From contig JAAETJ010000006.1 in NCBI GenBank assembly GCA_024228495.1, forward strand, positions 1 through 35,407: a DNA stretch of 35,407 nucleotides, in the 5' to 3' direction. Under the pieces are notes generated by a model, which was not told where the DNA came from, made no database searches, and saw nothing but the letters and a program-made list of their open reading frames with translations. The position numbers were made by a program, and so were the translations under genes. Below are positions 7,769 to 16,855 of this stretch, one piece after another. Source of the DNA: a bacterium (GTDB lineage: Bacteria; Pseudomonadota; Alphaproteobacteria; Rhizobiales; JAKIUO01). Every line of letters begins with the position of its first letter. Positions within the stretch are counted from its first letter, which is position 1.

Positions 7769-8476
7769 TTAAGTATCTTGACCGTTCACTTCACGATTGA
7801 GTTCTTTGATCGCTTCACGCGCTTCTGAAAACTGAGGATGATTGTGCAGCAATACGCGGTAAGCCTGCAGGGCGCTGCGACGATCTCCAATTTCTTGCAT
7901 GACTAGCGCCAACCCGTGCAAAGCCTGAAAATGTTTGGCATCAAGCGCCAATGTGTGACGCAGTTTCATCAAAGATTTTTCAAATTCCTTTTTCATGAAA
8001 TGCACCATCGCCCGCTTATTCCAGCCTTCTGCATAGCGAGGCCGCAATTCAATCACGCGATCAAGCAGCTCTTCGGCAACCACGAAATCTTCTTGCTCCA
8101 TGGCCAGAATAGCATTTTGCATGATGAAATCGATATTATCGTCTCCGGACGTCAACCAGACCTGCTCAATCGCCTCGGCAATGGGTTTGGCGATTTGACT
8201 TGACGACGCGCCACGCAAGCGACGATAGAGCCGATCAAGCAAAGGCTTGCGCTCTTTGATCGTCATGTGTTCTGGCAAAGAGACCGCAGTCCCCTGATCC
8301 ATCGTGGTCAAAGGAATGCTATCGGCGATATATCCCGAAAAGGGAGCCGAGGGCCCGGGTACCGGACCAGCTAGAATTTGTTGTGGAAGCAATACAAAAA
8401 GGCATAAGCTCAAAACTGCCACCCTGCCTGTATGACCGACGAGATACAAACGGACACGTGATTCGCCGTTTTTCAT
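7769..8476 (-). CDS. Exported tetratricopeptide-repeat protein
   Basis: A 235-residue protein with an N-terminal signal sequence (basic MKNGESRVRLYLVGHTGR, hydrophobic VAVLSLCLFVLLPQQ, likely cleavage after ILA-G). The second half has TPR-like helical repeats (EDFVVAEELLDRVIELRPRYAEGWNKRAMVHF, then EKSLMKLRHTLALDAKHFQALHGLALVM and SALQAYRVLLHNHPQF). Such proteins are periplasmic scaffolds; no specific function is assignable. The ATG at 8476 places the signal peptide correctly; a TTG at 8512 would add 12 residues. Convergent with fixJ. Confidence 0.75.
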   Translation of the reverse strand: MKNGESRVRLYLVGHTGRVAVLSLCLFVLLPQQILAGPVPGPSAPFSGYIADSIPLTTMDQGTAVSLPEHMTIKERKPLLDRLYRRLRGASSSQIAKPIAEAIEQVWLTSGDDNIDFIMQNAILAMEQEDFVVAEELLDRVIELRPRYAEGWNKRAMVHFMKKEFEKSLMKLRHTLALDAKHFQALHGLALVMQEIGDRRSALQAYRVLLHNHPQFSEAREAIKELNREVNGQDT

Positions 8477-8708
8477 GTACCAAGGATACCGGCATAAATA
8501 TGGAAAGGTCAATAAAACTGGTCAATTTCAGGCTTTTGCACAGAGCTTTCCTGTCCATAAATCAAAATCGTTGCGGCAGAGTCACAGGTTGAGAGACTGG
8601 AGACTGAACACAAAACACACCCAACCCCGGAAAAGGGCAGAATGTGCTGCATAATAGGTCAATAAATTACGTTTTGATCTGTCTCAAAAAGGCAATGACT
8701 AGCTCAAG

Positions 8709-8834
8709 CTAACCTTGGCGAGCCTTGAAACGAGGGTTCGTTTTATTGATGATATAAAGGCGACCACGGCGACGGATAATACGATTATCACGATGACGTC
8801 CGCGCAGTGATTTAAGAGAATTCCTGATCTTCAT
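8709..8834 (-). CDS. rpmJ: 50S ribosomal protein bL36
   Basis: A 41-residue basic protein, [18 protein letters not shown]... ending [12 protein letters not shown]. This is the bL36 form without the zinc-ligand cysteines, usual in alphaproteobacteria. It binds 23S rRNA in the large subunit. The start ATG is at 8834 and the TAG stop at 8709-8711. It stands alone between the TPR gene and tRNA-Val, both minus strand. The 230 bp towards the TPR gene hold nothing I can name. Confidence 0.95.
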   Translation of the reverse strand: MKIRNSLKSLRGRHRDNRIIRRRGRLYIINKTNPRFKARQG

Positions 8835-8961
8835 GTCGCTTGACTTCACTTTTAACTTGCTTGTCCCGTTCTCGGCGGCACTCCCACAACACCCCCGAAT
8901 GAGGCATTTACAGACAATTTATTGATCGCGTTATCGTTAATTCAAAACCGAGGGTTTTCAA

Positions 8962-9036
8962 TGGTGGGCGCGGTAGGGATTGAACCTACGACCCCCTCGA
9001 TGTCACCGAGGTGCTCTCCCACTGAGCTACGCGCCC
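8962..9036 (-). tRNA. tRNA-Val (anticodon GAC)
   Basis: Minus-strand cloverleaf of 75 nt with encoded CCA. The acceptor stem GGGCGCG pairs with CGCGCCC (discriminator A). The D arm begins TAGCTCAGTGGGAGAGC. The anticodon stem CCTCG / CGAGG holds loop GTGACAT with anticodon GAC, and the T arm contains GGTTCGATCC. It reads GUC and GUU valine codons. Just downstream (8946-8961) a short AAAACC / GGTTTT hairpin may end transcription. Confidence 0.97.
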
Positions 9037-9126
9037 TCAACGAATTCATCGATAAAGCTTCGTAAATCTGTTGAAGGGATTTCTATATCGGGTATGAAGA
9101 TAAAGTGCAAGCGGGGAAACACTTTT

Positions 9127-9155
9127 CCGCGCAGACAATTTTATCATCTGCGCGG
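9127..9155 (-). terminator. Hairpin downstream of cpdR
   Basis: Perfect 9-bp stem CCGCGCAGA / TCTGCGCGG around an 11-nt loop, 27 nt after the cpdR stop. No U-run follows on the minus strand (AAAAGTGTTT), so it is not a textbook terminator. It may be a 3'-end-protecting hairpin. Confidence 0.35.
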
Positions 9156-9181
9156 CAAGATCATGTCAGGCAAAAAAACCA

Positions 9182-9574
9182 CTAATCTTCTTGCGCCATA
9201 CGCTCGACTTCACGCACCAGATCGCGCAAATGAAACGGCTTGGAAAGCACTTTGGCGTCTTTTGGCGCTTTGCTGTCAGGATTTAGAGCGACTGCTGCAA
9301 AACCGGTGATGAACATGATCTTGATATCAGGATCAAATTCGGCGGCTCTACGGGCCAGCTCGATGCCATCCATTTCCGGCATCACAATATCCGTTAACAG
9401 CAATGTGAAAGGCTCTTCGCACAAACACTCATAGGCCTCCAGCCCATTGCCAAATGCCACAACATCATACCCGGCTTTTTTGAGTTCGCGCTCCAGAAAA
9501 CCGCGCATATCATCATCATCTTCCGCCAGAAGGATACGTTGCATGCTCATTTTCCGGGGTTCATTTGCCGCCAT
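9182..9574 (-). CDS. cpdR: CpdR-type single-domain response regulator
   Basis: Stand-alone receiver domain of 130 residues. In Caulobacter and rhizobia, unphosphorylated CpdR primes the ClpXP protease for cell-cycle substrates and is switched off through the CckA-ChpT phosphorelay. Visible: acidic pocket EDDDD (18-22), phospho-acceptor Asp62 in LLLTDIVMPEMDGIELARRA, the signature FITGFAAVALNPDSKAP, and Lys in VLSKPFHLRDLV. The last two segments identify the CpdR group rather than a generic receiver. ATG at 9574 has AGAGG nine nt upstream; an internal ATG at 9550 is the alternative. No output domain, as expected. Confidence 0.9.
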   Translation of the reverse strand: MAANEPRKMSMQRILLAEDDDDMRGFLERELKKAGYDVVAFGNGLEAYECLCEEPFTLLLTDIVMPEMDGIELARRAAEFDPDIKIMFITGFAAVALNPDSKAPKDAKVLSKPFHLRDLVREVERMAQED

Positions 9575-9979
9575 ATTTTTTTGCCTCTATTTTCGCTACC
9601 ACTTAATCTCTTAGCTGGTGAGCAGGTCTCCCCTCCCACTATATAATACAAGCAACCTAGCAGGTCGCCGGCATCTGGTCACATACGTTACGCTCATAAC
9701 CATAACAAATAATGTAACCAGCAAGCTAACAGTCCACTTGCAGATCCAGACCTGATACGCCAAGTACCGCAAATTCAGGTGCGTGGCACCCGTTTAAACC
9801 TAACTCACTCTACGCAAATAAACCAAATGGTTAAATATATCACGGGAAAACCCTGTCCATAACTCGCGGGTTTTCATGTTAATTCCCAACAGACTTTGTT
9901 TTAGGTGAGAATTCAGGCTAAAACAGGGTCTGAAACCGGTGATATAGAGGCTGGTACCAACAAATACAGGCCCTGTCAG
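9575..9979. other. Intergenic gap between divergent cpdR and N-formylglutamate amidohydrolase
   Basis: About 400 bp with no supportable gene. It contains one inverted repeat, GAAAACCC ... GGGTTTTC (about 9845-9875), 14-nt loop, roughly 100 bp before the amidohydrolase start. It could be an operator or a leader hairpin. I found no full CtrA site (TTAA-N7-TTAA). Confidence 0.5.
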
Positions 9980-10882
9980 ATGGCATCACAAGAACAAAAG
10001 ACCATTGAGGAGTATTTCCAGCCAGCCTTTGCGCTTATGAAACCCGCGCGCGAAGCGTCCCCATTTATCTTCAGCTCCCCTCACAGCGGCCAGATATATC
10101 CAGCCGCTTTTCTGCAAAGCTCTAAACTGACATCAACGCAGTTGCGCAGCTCAGAAGATGCTTATGTAAACGATCTGTTTGCCCATGTCGCAGATCAAGG
10201 GGCTCATTTCATACATGCACTGGTGCCGCGTGCTTATCTCGATCTCAACCGTCACCCCCATGAACTCGACCCCAAGCTATTTGCGCGACCACTCCCCGAT
10301 TTCGCCATGCACGATTCAATCAAGGTGAAAAGTGGTCTGGGGGTCATTGCCCGCTTTGTCTCCGAAGGACGAGAAATATATACGAACAAACTCGATTTAG
10401 ATGATGCTCAAACCCGCATCAATCGCCTTTATTTTCCCTATCACAATGCTTTGCGCGCGTTGATTGCACACACCCAAACAAGCCATCAGCATGCCATTTT
10501 AATTGATTGCCATTCCATGCCTTCGGGCAATCTCCCTGACTTCCAGGACATCCCCCCCGACTTTGTGCTTGGCAATCAGTTTAACAAAAGCTGCGACTAT
10601 GAGCTGACCCAGCTGGTACGCGCCCAACTACAATCAATGGGCTATCACGTCAATGTCAACAAGCCATATGCGGGAGGCTATGTGACAAAGGAATATGGCA
10701 AACCACAAAACGGCGTGCACGTCCTGCAAATAGAGATCAATCGGCGCCTCTATCTCAATGAACGCACGCTGGAAAAAACGCGTGGTTTTGAAGAACTGTG
10801 CGCCAATTTACAGATATTGACCAACAAGCTAATCACTTCACTGCCGGATCTATCATATGGCACCTCTCTCGCAGCGGAATAA
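9980..10882 (+). CDS. N-formylglutamate amidohydrolase family protein
   Basis: Predicted zinc-dependent hydrolase that removes formate from N-formyl-L-glutamate, the last step of one histidine-degradation route, or a related N-acyl substrate. Family motifs: FSSPHSGQIYPAAF, the DLNRHPHELD segment, LIDCHSMPSG and IEINRRLYLNE. About 300 residues from the ATG at 9980 (MASQEQK), close to the family length; a GTG at 9905 would add 25 atypical residues. Being next to cpdR and a HisN-type gene matches a known alphaproteobacterial neighbourhood; no hut genes are here, so a role in histidine catabolism is unproven. Confidence 0.85.
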   Translation: MASQEQKTIEEYFQPAFALMKPAREASPFIFSSPHSGQIYPAAFLQSSKLTSTQLRSSEDAYVNDLFAHVADQGAHFIHALVPRAYLDLNRHPHELDPKLFARPLPDFAMHDSIKVKSGLGVIARFVSEGREIYTNKLDLDDAQTRINRLYFPYHNALRALIAHTQTSHQHAILIDCHSMPSGNLPDFQDIPPDFVLGNQFNKSCDYELTQLVRAQLQSMGYHVNVNKPYAGGYVTKEYGKPQNGVHVLQIEINRRLYLNERTLEKTRGFEELCANLQILTNKLITSLPDLSYGTSLAAE

Positions 10883-10945
10883 CCTGTCCTGAAACCGCAC
10901 CGGGCGAGACACACAGCCCACTTAACAAGCAGTTGAAACAACAAA

Positions 10946-10977
10946 AAAAGATCGCAAGAAGAAACTTGCGATCTTTT
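10946..10977 (+). terminator. Strong intrinsic terminator after the amidohydrolase
   Basis: Perfect 13-bp stem AAAAGATCGCAAG / CTTGCGATCTTTT with a 6-nt loop, ending in TTTT, 64 nt after the stop. The A/T-tailed symmetry would let it work in both directions. The rest of the gap to 11180 shows nothing else. Confidence 0.85.
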
Positions 10978-11180
10978 CTCACACAGAGAGGAAATAATCC
11001 AACTTGAGACCATCCATACTGCCACGATATGAGATAATCCGTTCGTTAAGACAATTTAAGAATATGAACGGATGAGCGATTCGGCAATCGAAAATCAGAC
11101 ATATGCGCCAATTTTACACCATGTGTACCCTTATGGCACCATACAAAAGAAACAGTTATACCACAGAAAGACCCTATTCT

Positions 11181-12017
11181 ATGAGAAATAAATCCCCCGG
11201 CGATTCCGGTAGCTGTATAAATACCACTGACTTATCAGATTTCGAGCCGGTTCTTCATGACCTTGCAGATTGCTCGGCCGATGTCATCATGCCGTTTTTT
11301 CGCTCCAAGCTGGATGTGGATGAAAAGCATGACAAGGGCATATATGACCCCGTAACGAAAGCCGACCGAGGGGCTGAACAGGTCATGCGAGATCTCATCA
11401 CGCAGCACTTTGAGGATCACGGTGTTATCGGCGAAGAATTCCCCAACAAGGACCCGGATGCTGATTTGTGCTGGGTTTTTGATCCCATTGACGGCACCCG
11501 CGCTTTCATCATCGGTGCCCCCACCTGGGGTACGCTGATCGGATTGTCTCACAAGGGCCAGCCGCGCCTTGGCATGATGAACCAGCCGTTTACGGGGGAA
11601 CGCTTCTGGGGCAGTGACAATGGTGCTTTCTATCGTTGCCGTGATCAAGAGACCAAATCACTCGCCACAAGCACGGTTAGCGATCTGTCACGGGCCGTTC
11701 TCTCAAGTACGGCTCCCGAGCATTTTTCCCACAAGGATGGCTGGGAAAAATTTCAGACCCTGTCAAACCAAACCCGCATGACCCGCTATGGCTATGATTG
11801 CTACGCCTATTGCCTGTTGTCTTTAGGTTTGGTGGATATTGTCGCCGAGGCGGGACTGGCGACCTATGATATCGCGCCGCTCGTTCCCATTATCAGGGCA
11901 GCTGGCGGTATTGTCACAACGTGGGATAATGGCGACCCTACGCAAGGCGGAGAGATCCTCGCCAGCGCCAATCAAGAACTGCACGACAAGGCCCTGGCAT
12001 TGCTTTCCCAGTCTTGA
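11181..12017 (+). CDS. hisN: HisN-type inositol monophosphatase family phosphatase
   Basis: Mg-dependent phosphatase, most like the histidinol-phosphate phosphatase (HisN) branch, which does the penultimate step of histidine synthesis in many alphaproteobacteria. Metal-site motifs: DPVTKADRGAEQ, the GEEFP glutamate, WVFDPIDGTRAF, and the C-terminal signature GLATYDIAPLVPIIRAAGG. The segment RYGYDCYAYCLLSLGLVDIVAEA is typical of HisN. About 278 residues from the ATG at 11181; upstream ATGs to 11103 are in frame but give an atypical N-terminus. It may be an inositol-1-phosphatase instead. Confidence 0.82.
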   Translation: MRNKSPGDSGSCINTTDLSDFEPVLHDLADCSADVIMPFFRSKLDVDEKHDKGIYDPVTKADRGAEQVMRDLITQHFEDHGVIGEEFPNKDPDADLCWVFDPIDGTRAFIIGAPTWGTLIGLSHKGQPRLGMMNQPFTGERFWGSDNGAFYRCRDQETKSLATSTVSDLSRAVLSSTAPEHFSHKDGWEKFQTLSNQTRMTRYGYDCYAYCLLSLGLVDIVAEAGLATYDIAPLVPIIRAAGGIVTTWDNGDPTQGGEILASANQELHDKALALLSQS

Positions 12018-12028
12018 CGCCAGATGAT

Positions 12029-13078
12029 CTAGTCCTGCCATTCCGTGGTGCCGGGGATGAACTTGTCAAAGGCGGCCCAGAACTCCTCGCGAAAGGTCTG
12101 GCGCTCTTGCATGATTTCATGGCGCGCGCCAGGTATATCGGTAAGACGGCACATGCGCGCCTGCGAGGCAAAATTTTGAATGGCTTCAGAGGAAACGATC
12201 TGGTCGTCGGCGGCTGAAAACATCAAAACCGGCACCTTGATGCGCCCGGGGAAACTGGGATCGCTCATCTGTCTCATGGCGCGAAATGCGGCATAAAGCC
12301 AGCCATTGGTAGGAGATCCGGTTCCCAGATATGGCGCGGCGTCCAATACCTTGCCATATCGCTCATAGCGCACCCGATCAGAGGTCAGCACATTTCCTTC
12401 AAATTCTTGCTGCTCGACTATTAAATCACTGCCGCCTGGCACATACACATCTGAAAAACCGGCAATCGATGCCGCCTCGACAAAAAAGCGTGCCAGTCCA
12501 GGTGCCACCGGCAGATTCACAAGTTCCAGCATCGGTGAAACCATCACCACGCGCTCAAACTGACAACTTTCGTAAGCCGTGTTGCGCAGCAATATATTGG
12601 CCCCCATGGAGTGCGCCAACGCAAAAAAAGGGGCCGGACAATCGGGCAGCAGAACTTGCTTTACGAAACTCTGCAGATCTGCATCATATTCTTTGAAATC
12701 AGTAATATGGCCCTTGCGTGGATTAGCCAGTTCTCGGTCAGATCCGCCCTGACCGCGCCAGTCAAAAATCGCCACCGTAAAACCACGACGGCGAAGATCC
12801 GAGATGGTCTCGCTATATTTCTCTATATATTCTCCGCGCCCGGGCAAAATGCACACGGTCGCGAAGCGCTGTTCACTCGTGCCGCGCCACAAAGCATAGC
12901 GAAGAGACACGCCATTGCTGCTGTTAATAAACCCAACCTTGCCATCGGCCGGAATAGGGTTTTCTGGAACCGCAACGAGCTCTGCGCTGCGTGGTTGCTC
13001 TGTCTTTTTGAGCGAAGGCACCCCTGCCTTGAACAGATTTTGCCCCGCATTGAGCAGGTTCTGCATGTCTAGCTTCAT
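12029..13078 (-). CDS. Alpha/beta hydrolase (lysophospholipase / monoacylglycerol-lipase-like)
   Basis: Serine hydrolase of the Hydrolase_4 / PldB-like family, 349 residues. Visible: oxyanion region CILPGRGEYIEKY, IFDWRGQGGSD, nucleophile elbow ALAHSMGANIL (a Ser in HSMGA rather than plain GxSxG), an acid near VLMFSAADDQIV and the catalytic His in IPGARHEIMQE. No signal peptide, so probably cytoplasmic or membrane-associated. Substrate likely a lysophospholipid or monoacylglycerol, inferred from the family. Its stop is 11 bp from that of the convergent hisN gene. Confidence 0.82.
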   Translation of the reverse strand: MKLDMQNLLNAGQNLFKAGVPSLKKTEQPRSAELVAVPENPIPADGKVGFINSSNGVSLRYALWRGTSEQRFATVCILPGRGEYIEKYSETISDLRRRGFTVAIFDWRGQGGSDRELANPRKGHITDFKEYDADLQSFVKQVLLPDCPAPFFALAHSMGANILLRNTAYESCQFERVVMVSPMLELVNLPVAPGLARFFVEAASIAGFSDVYVPGGSDLIVEQQEFEGNVLTSDRVRYERYGKVLDAAPYLGTGSPTNGWLYAAFRAMRQMSDPSFPGRIKVPVLMFSAADDQIVSSEAIQNFASQARMCRLTDIPGARHEIMQERQTFREEFWAAFDKFIPGTTEWQD

Positions 13079-13189
13079 GCCAATCCACCGTTTGTCGCCA
13101 AGATCACCGATTGTCTGCGCCCTGTATAAATCAAAAACTCAGTAGGCCACAAACAAGCGCAATCAGAACCAGGCAAGACCTCAATCCTG

Positions 13190-13909
13190 CTATTTGGAGC
13201 GCGGCACCAGGCCGGTCAGTTTCCAGTCAAAATCCCGAAACTCCATAACTGCCGTGATATCAGGTGTGTCAACAGCGGCATCCTTGGCAACACCCACTTC
13301 CAAAGCGCCAATGCCAGTATAGGCAAAGCGTTTGATATTGGCCAGTCCATAGGAAGGAGAGGAAGATTCGTCAGCCATCTCCGGCTCTTTTTTCTTCATC
13401 ATCCCACCGACCTTGTCACCGGCTGCTTCACGTACTTTTTTATTGCCAAGCAAGCCACCCAATATGCCGCCCACACCGCCTTTGTCACCGCCACCAAGCA
13501 GTTTGCCAAGAACGCCACCGCTATCGTCGCCGCCAGCAAGGGCTCCAAGACCCTCGATCGTACCTGCCTGTTTGGAAACAATTTCGCTTACCGCGCTCGA
13601 CACATCGCCGCCATGCGCCATCACTTGTACCAGCCCCTTTGGAGTGACAACGGCTTTGAGAGCCGCATCAATGATCTGGGGCATCAAAGCACCCGTCAAT
13701 CCTTTTGTGCCGCTACCCATAGCTTTTTCAACTTCACTGGCAACAGCTGGTCGCAAGGAGATGCGCATGGAATCCCAATCGATTTTGCGCTCCAGAACTT
13801 CCGTATCCGCGGATTGCATACCGCCATAAATCTGATAGGCTGAATAGGCAGGCCAAGCGACCCAGCCACCTATGAAGACGGCAAGCAGCAAAAACAGTAT
13901 ACGAAGCAT
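13190..13909 (-). CDS. DUF2939-family membrane-anchored protein
   Basis: A 239-residue protein with an N-terminal hydrophobic segment (MLRILFLLLAVFIGGWVAWPAYSAYQIY) that acts as anchor or uncleaved signal. It then has the DUF2939-like pattern (SADTEVLERKIDWDSMRISLRPAVASEVEKAM). The middle is Gly-rich with low complexity (GVLGKLLGGGDKGGVGGI) and is followed by a Lys-rich stretch. The family has no defined function. ATG at 13909 has AAGGG upstream. It follows the CheZ-like gene on the same strand with a 160-bp gap. Confidence 0.72.
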   Translation of the reverse strand: MLRILFLLLAVFIGGWVAWPAYSAYQIYGGMQSADTEVLERKIDWDSMRISLRPAVASEVEKAMGSGTKGLTGALMPQIIDAALKAVVTPKGLVQVMAHGGDVSSAVSEIVSKQAGTIEGLGALAGGDDSGGVLGKLLGGGDKGGVGGILGGLLGNKKVREAAGDKVGGMMKKKEPEMADESSSPSYGLANIKRFAYTGIGALEVGVAKDAAVDTPDITAVMEFRDFDWKLTGLVPRSK

Positions 13910-14069
13910 GATAGACCCTTCCCCGAAATAGGTAGCAATGGAATTTTCAGTTTCCTCACCATAGTCATCGGGATTGAAATAGGCAAATCGAATAAAAAGC
14001 TTGTGAACCGCACCGATGTTTGCGCGGCTTTGTCCTTGCGATCAACGATTTTAAAACGAGAACATTTGA

Positions 14070-15035
14070 TTAGTTAAACAAGGCTTTAAGCTGTTCTTCA
14101 TCAACTTCCTCATCTGAAGAGGCTGCATCGAAAATATCATCGATCGCTTCTTCAGACAAAAGCTCGACAGAGCTTGTGCTTTGTAACGCTTCGGGTTGAT
14201 CCTCATTAGCGCCATATGCAAATGACTCCTCTTCGAGCAACGCATCAATATTATCTTGCGCCAAAGCGTCCTCGTTCATTTGCGGCCCGTTCAATAGATG
14301 GGCATCCGGGCGTACGTCGGGTATATTCCTATCGGATGCACTGGCTTCGCCATCAAGCTCTGCTTCCTCAGACAAACCCCAGATTTCAATCATCGAGCTG
14401 ATCCGCGCTTCAAGATATTGCAAGACCCGCACGACTTTGTTGGTCCGCTGGCCAGTGATATCCTGGAAAGAACAGGCCATATATATTTCGGTAGCACTAT
14501 TGTCGATTTCCTCACACGCAGCCTCTTCGGTACCCGCTTCGCGCAAACGCCAGGCAACTTCCTGAATTTTTTCGGCAGCGTGAAGAATATCATTAGTGGC
14601 TTTTTCGGTGGACTGAACAATGGCATCCATTTCCCCCGCTGCAACCGACATATGGTCATATTCGCCATCGGTGCGCATGGCAGCGATTTCCGATCTCGTT
14701 TTGGAAATCGCCTTGGCCATCTCCAGAATATCCATGCGAGTATGATCGGCAACGGGCTGTTTTTGATGATCCATAACAGCAATATGCAGTTTTTCCACGG
14801 CCTGCAAAATCTTGTAAGTATCACTGCCAACATCTGGCGATGACAATCCCTCATCCACCATCATGGTGCTGGTCGAAACCACATCGCCCCCATTGCGGCG
14901 CAGATATTCGGTCAGAAAATTGCGCCCACGCACTGTTTGCAGCAAGGCTGTTTCCAGTGCTTGATATTCTTCGCGGTCAAACTGATCAGCATCATATGTT
15001 TGCCCGGTCTCGATGATCGCCTTGGAATTGTTCAT
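14070..15035 (-). CDS. CheZ-like protein phosphatase
   Basis: Chemotaxis-type phosphatase thought to dephosphorylate a CheY-like regulator. The signature MACSFQDITGQRTNKVVRVLQYLE contains the catalytic Asp/Gln of the CheZ family (D-x-x-x-Q pattern in FQDITGQ). A long helical region precedes it, as in the CheZ four-helix bundle. The C-terminal third is acidic and ends EEQLKALFN, resembling the CheY-binding peptide at the end of CheZ. 321 residues from the ATG at 15035 (MNNSKAII); a TTG at 15050 is the alternative. No other chemotaxis genes are nearby, so the partner is unknown. Confidence 0.8.
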   Translation of the reverse strand: MNNSKAIIETGQTYDADQFDREEYQALETALLQTVRGRNFLTEYLRRNGGDVVSTSTMMVDEGLSSPDVGSDTYKILQAVEKLHIAVMDHQKQPVADHTRMDILEMAKAISKTRSEIAAMRTDGEYDHMSVAAGEMDAIVQSTEKATNDILHAAEKIQEVAWRLREAGTEEAACEEIDNSATEIYMACSFQDITGQRTNKVVRVLQYLEARISSMIEIWGLSEEAELDGEASASDRNIPDVRPDAHLLNGPQMNEDALAQDNIDALLEEESFAYGANEDQPEALQSTSSVELLSEEAIDDIFDAASSDEEVDEEQLKALFN

Positions 15036-15151
15036 AACACTCTCTATCAATGAGCTTCAATGCTTCGCGCGAGCTTGTCGTCCGATAGAAATCAGATCTA
15101 TTTGAACGCCCGCCCCCTAAACTAGTTATGACCACACACTGTTAACCTAAA

Positions 15152-16390
15152 ATGAACAAACCCATCAAAAACGCCCACACCCCCCCAAATCCGCGCAAAG
15201 ACGCCATAGCGCTGGCGATCAGGCTCGCCAGTTTTTACGGTGCCGTTTTTCTGCTGGTGGGGATTTTTCTACCATTTTTCCCGGTCTGGCTAAAATCAAG
15301 GGGCCTTGATGAGGTGGAAATCAGCTTGATCCTTGCCGCCCCCCTGTTGATCCGCGTGATCTTTACACCGATCATTTCCTTTCTGGCTGATCATATGGGA
15401 GATCGGCGCCGCGTGCTCATTGGGCTTACCTGGGGATCGTTTATATCGCTAGCTGCCTTTGTCCCGTTACATGGATTTTGGCCGCTTCTGACTGTCTCGA
15501 TCCTGTTTGGCATTTTCTGGACATCGGTGATGCCGCTCACTGAATCTATTGCCATGACTGAGGTTAAACTGGCGGGGCTTGACTATGGCCGCATACGCCT
15601 GTGGGGATCCCTGACCTTTATCATCGCCAGCCTGATGGGTGGTGCCCTTATTGATCGCTGGGGTGAAGGGCTGATCTTGCACATGATGCTCGCCGCCATG
15701 CTCATAACTATTCTAAGCGCTTATGCTCTGCCCGTTGGCACCAGCAAACGGCAGATGGAAAAAGCGGCGCCCCTGCCCCCGATCCATTGGCTTGATGCCC
15801 TGCAACTGATGCGCTCAAAGCTGTTCTTACTGTTTATAATGACCGCGGCAGGCACTCAGGCAACCCATGCCATTCTATATGGCTTTGGCACATTGCACTG
15901 GCAGAGTTTAGATATTACCGCTGGTATCATCGGAGCCTTGTGGGCGGTTGGCGTACTTGCCGAAGTCTCCCTGTTCGCCTGGTCCGCTCCTTTGTTGACC
16001 CGTTTTGGCCCGACGAGATTATTGGTATTTGCTGCGCTTGGCGCGGTTCTACGCTGGATCATCACGGCGTTCGATCCCCCACTATATATTTTATTCCCCG
16101 TGCAGATCTTGCATGCCTTGTCGTTTGGGGCCGCGCATCTTGGCGCCATCCATTTTATTGCACAGGCGGTGCCCGAACAGTATTCAGCAACAGGCCAGGG
16201 GCTCTACGCCGCGTTTGCCATGGGGGTCATAATGGGCATCATGACGATGGTCTCTGGATCGCTCTATGCCAGCCTTGGCTCACATGCCTATCTGGTGATG
16301 GCGGTGATGGCTGCAATATCGCTTGTTGGTGCTTTAATGCTCAACAAACAATGGCACGGCGAACAGATCATCGGCGATAGGGAGTACTGA
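15152..16390 (+). CDS. MFS transporter, phenylpropionate-permease (HcaT)-like
   Basis: Inner-membrane transporter of 412 residues with about 12 hydrophobic segments. The early part (SFYGAVFLLVGIFLPFFPVWLKSRGLDEVEISLILAAPLLIRVIFTP is the relevant region, about residues 28-75) resembles the MFS_1-like / HcaT subgroup. The MFS motif A loop appears as ADHMGDRRRVLIG, and DYGRIRLWGSLTF is a further subgroup mark. The substrate is not deducible. No clear Shine-Dalgarno precedes the ATG at 15152. Divergent from the CheZ-like gene. Confidence 0.85.
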   Translation: MNKPIKNAHTPPNPRKDAIALAIRLASFYGAVFLLVGIFLPFFPVWLKSRGLDEVEISLILAAPLLIRVIFTPIISFLADHMGDRRRVLIGLTWGSFISLAAFVPLHGFWPLLTVSILFGIFWTSVMPLTESIAMTEVKLAGLDYGRIRLWGSLTFIIASLMGGALIDRWGEGLILHMMLAAMLITILSAYALPVGTSKRQMEKAAPLPPIHWLDALQLMRSKLFLLFIMTAAGTQATHAILYGFGTLHWQSLDITAGIIGALWAVGVLAEVSLFAWSAPLLTRFGPTRLLVFAALGAVLRWIITAFDPPLYILFPVQILHALSFGAAHLGAIHFIAQAVPEQYSATGQGLYAAFAMGVIMGIMTMVSGSLYASLGSHAYLVMAVMAAISLVGALMLNKQWHGEQIIGDREY

Positions 16391-16855
16391 CCTTCGATGG
16401 TCCGCTCTTCTTTTTGCGAGCCATGACGCTCAACACCCACAAACGGAAACTTGCCTGCTTATAAAAGTGAGCGCTGGGGACTAGGCCCCAGCGCAGTCTG
16501 CGAAAAACGTACGTCTTCCTCGCCCTCAGTACCTGACGCGGAAGCCGTTGGTGGCGAAGCGATATTTCTCTCCCCTTCACTCGGGTCAAAACGGGGCGTC
16601 GCGGGATCTCTCAAACCATCGCTCAGGAATTACGACGATGCCACTCGTCAGCCACATCGCTCAACTTTTGACTGCGCCGTTTTTGATCCATTGCATGAAC
16701 GCTCAATCAAACTTGTAGTGAATACCGCATTGCGCGGTCAGGAAACGGTAAACATTTTGCATATTTCGATAGCTAACGGTGACCGGCGTTAATCGTGTTA
16801 TCTCATCGCAATGCCAATCAAACTGGGCCACCTGCGTATTCCTTTCCAATGCAGA
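16391..16855. other. Intergenic gap between the MFS gene and pheT (convergent)
   Basis: About 465 bp. It holds the hairpin at 16471-16494. Open frames of up to 113 codons exist on both strands but none has a recognisable domain, a good ribosome-binding site or coding-like composition. I see no further feature. Confidence 0.5.
16471..16494 (-). terminator. GC-rich hairpin in the MFS / pheT gap
   Basis: Perfect 9-bp stem GCGCTGGGG / CCCCAGCGC with a 6-nt loop. On the minus strand it is followed by TCACTTTTAT, so it may end the long pheS-cytochrome-pheT transcript. The distance from pheT (about 360 nt) makes this uncertain. Confidence 0.4.

Noticed and set aside
16451-16792. 113-codon open frame between the MFS gene and pheT
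   Set aside because: No ribosome-binding site, no domain, atypical composition; overlapped by a hairpin.
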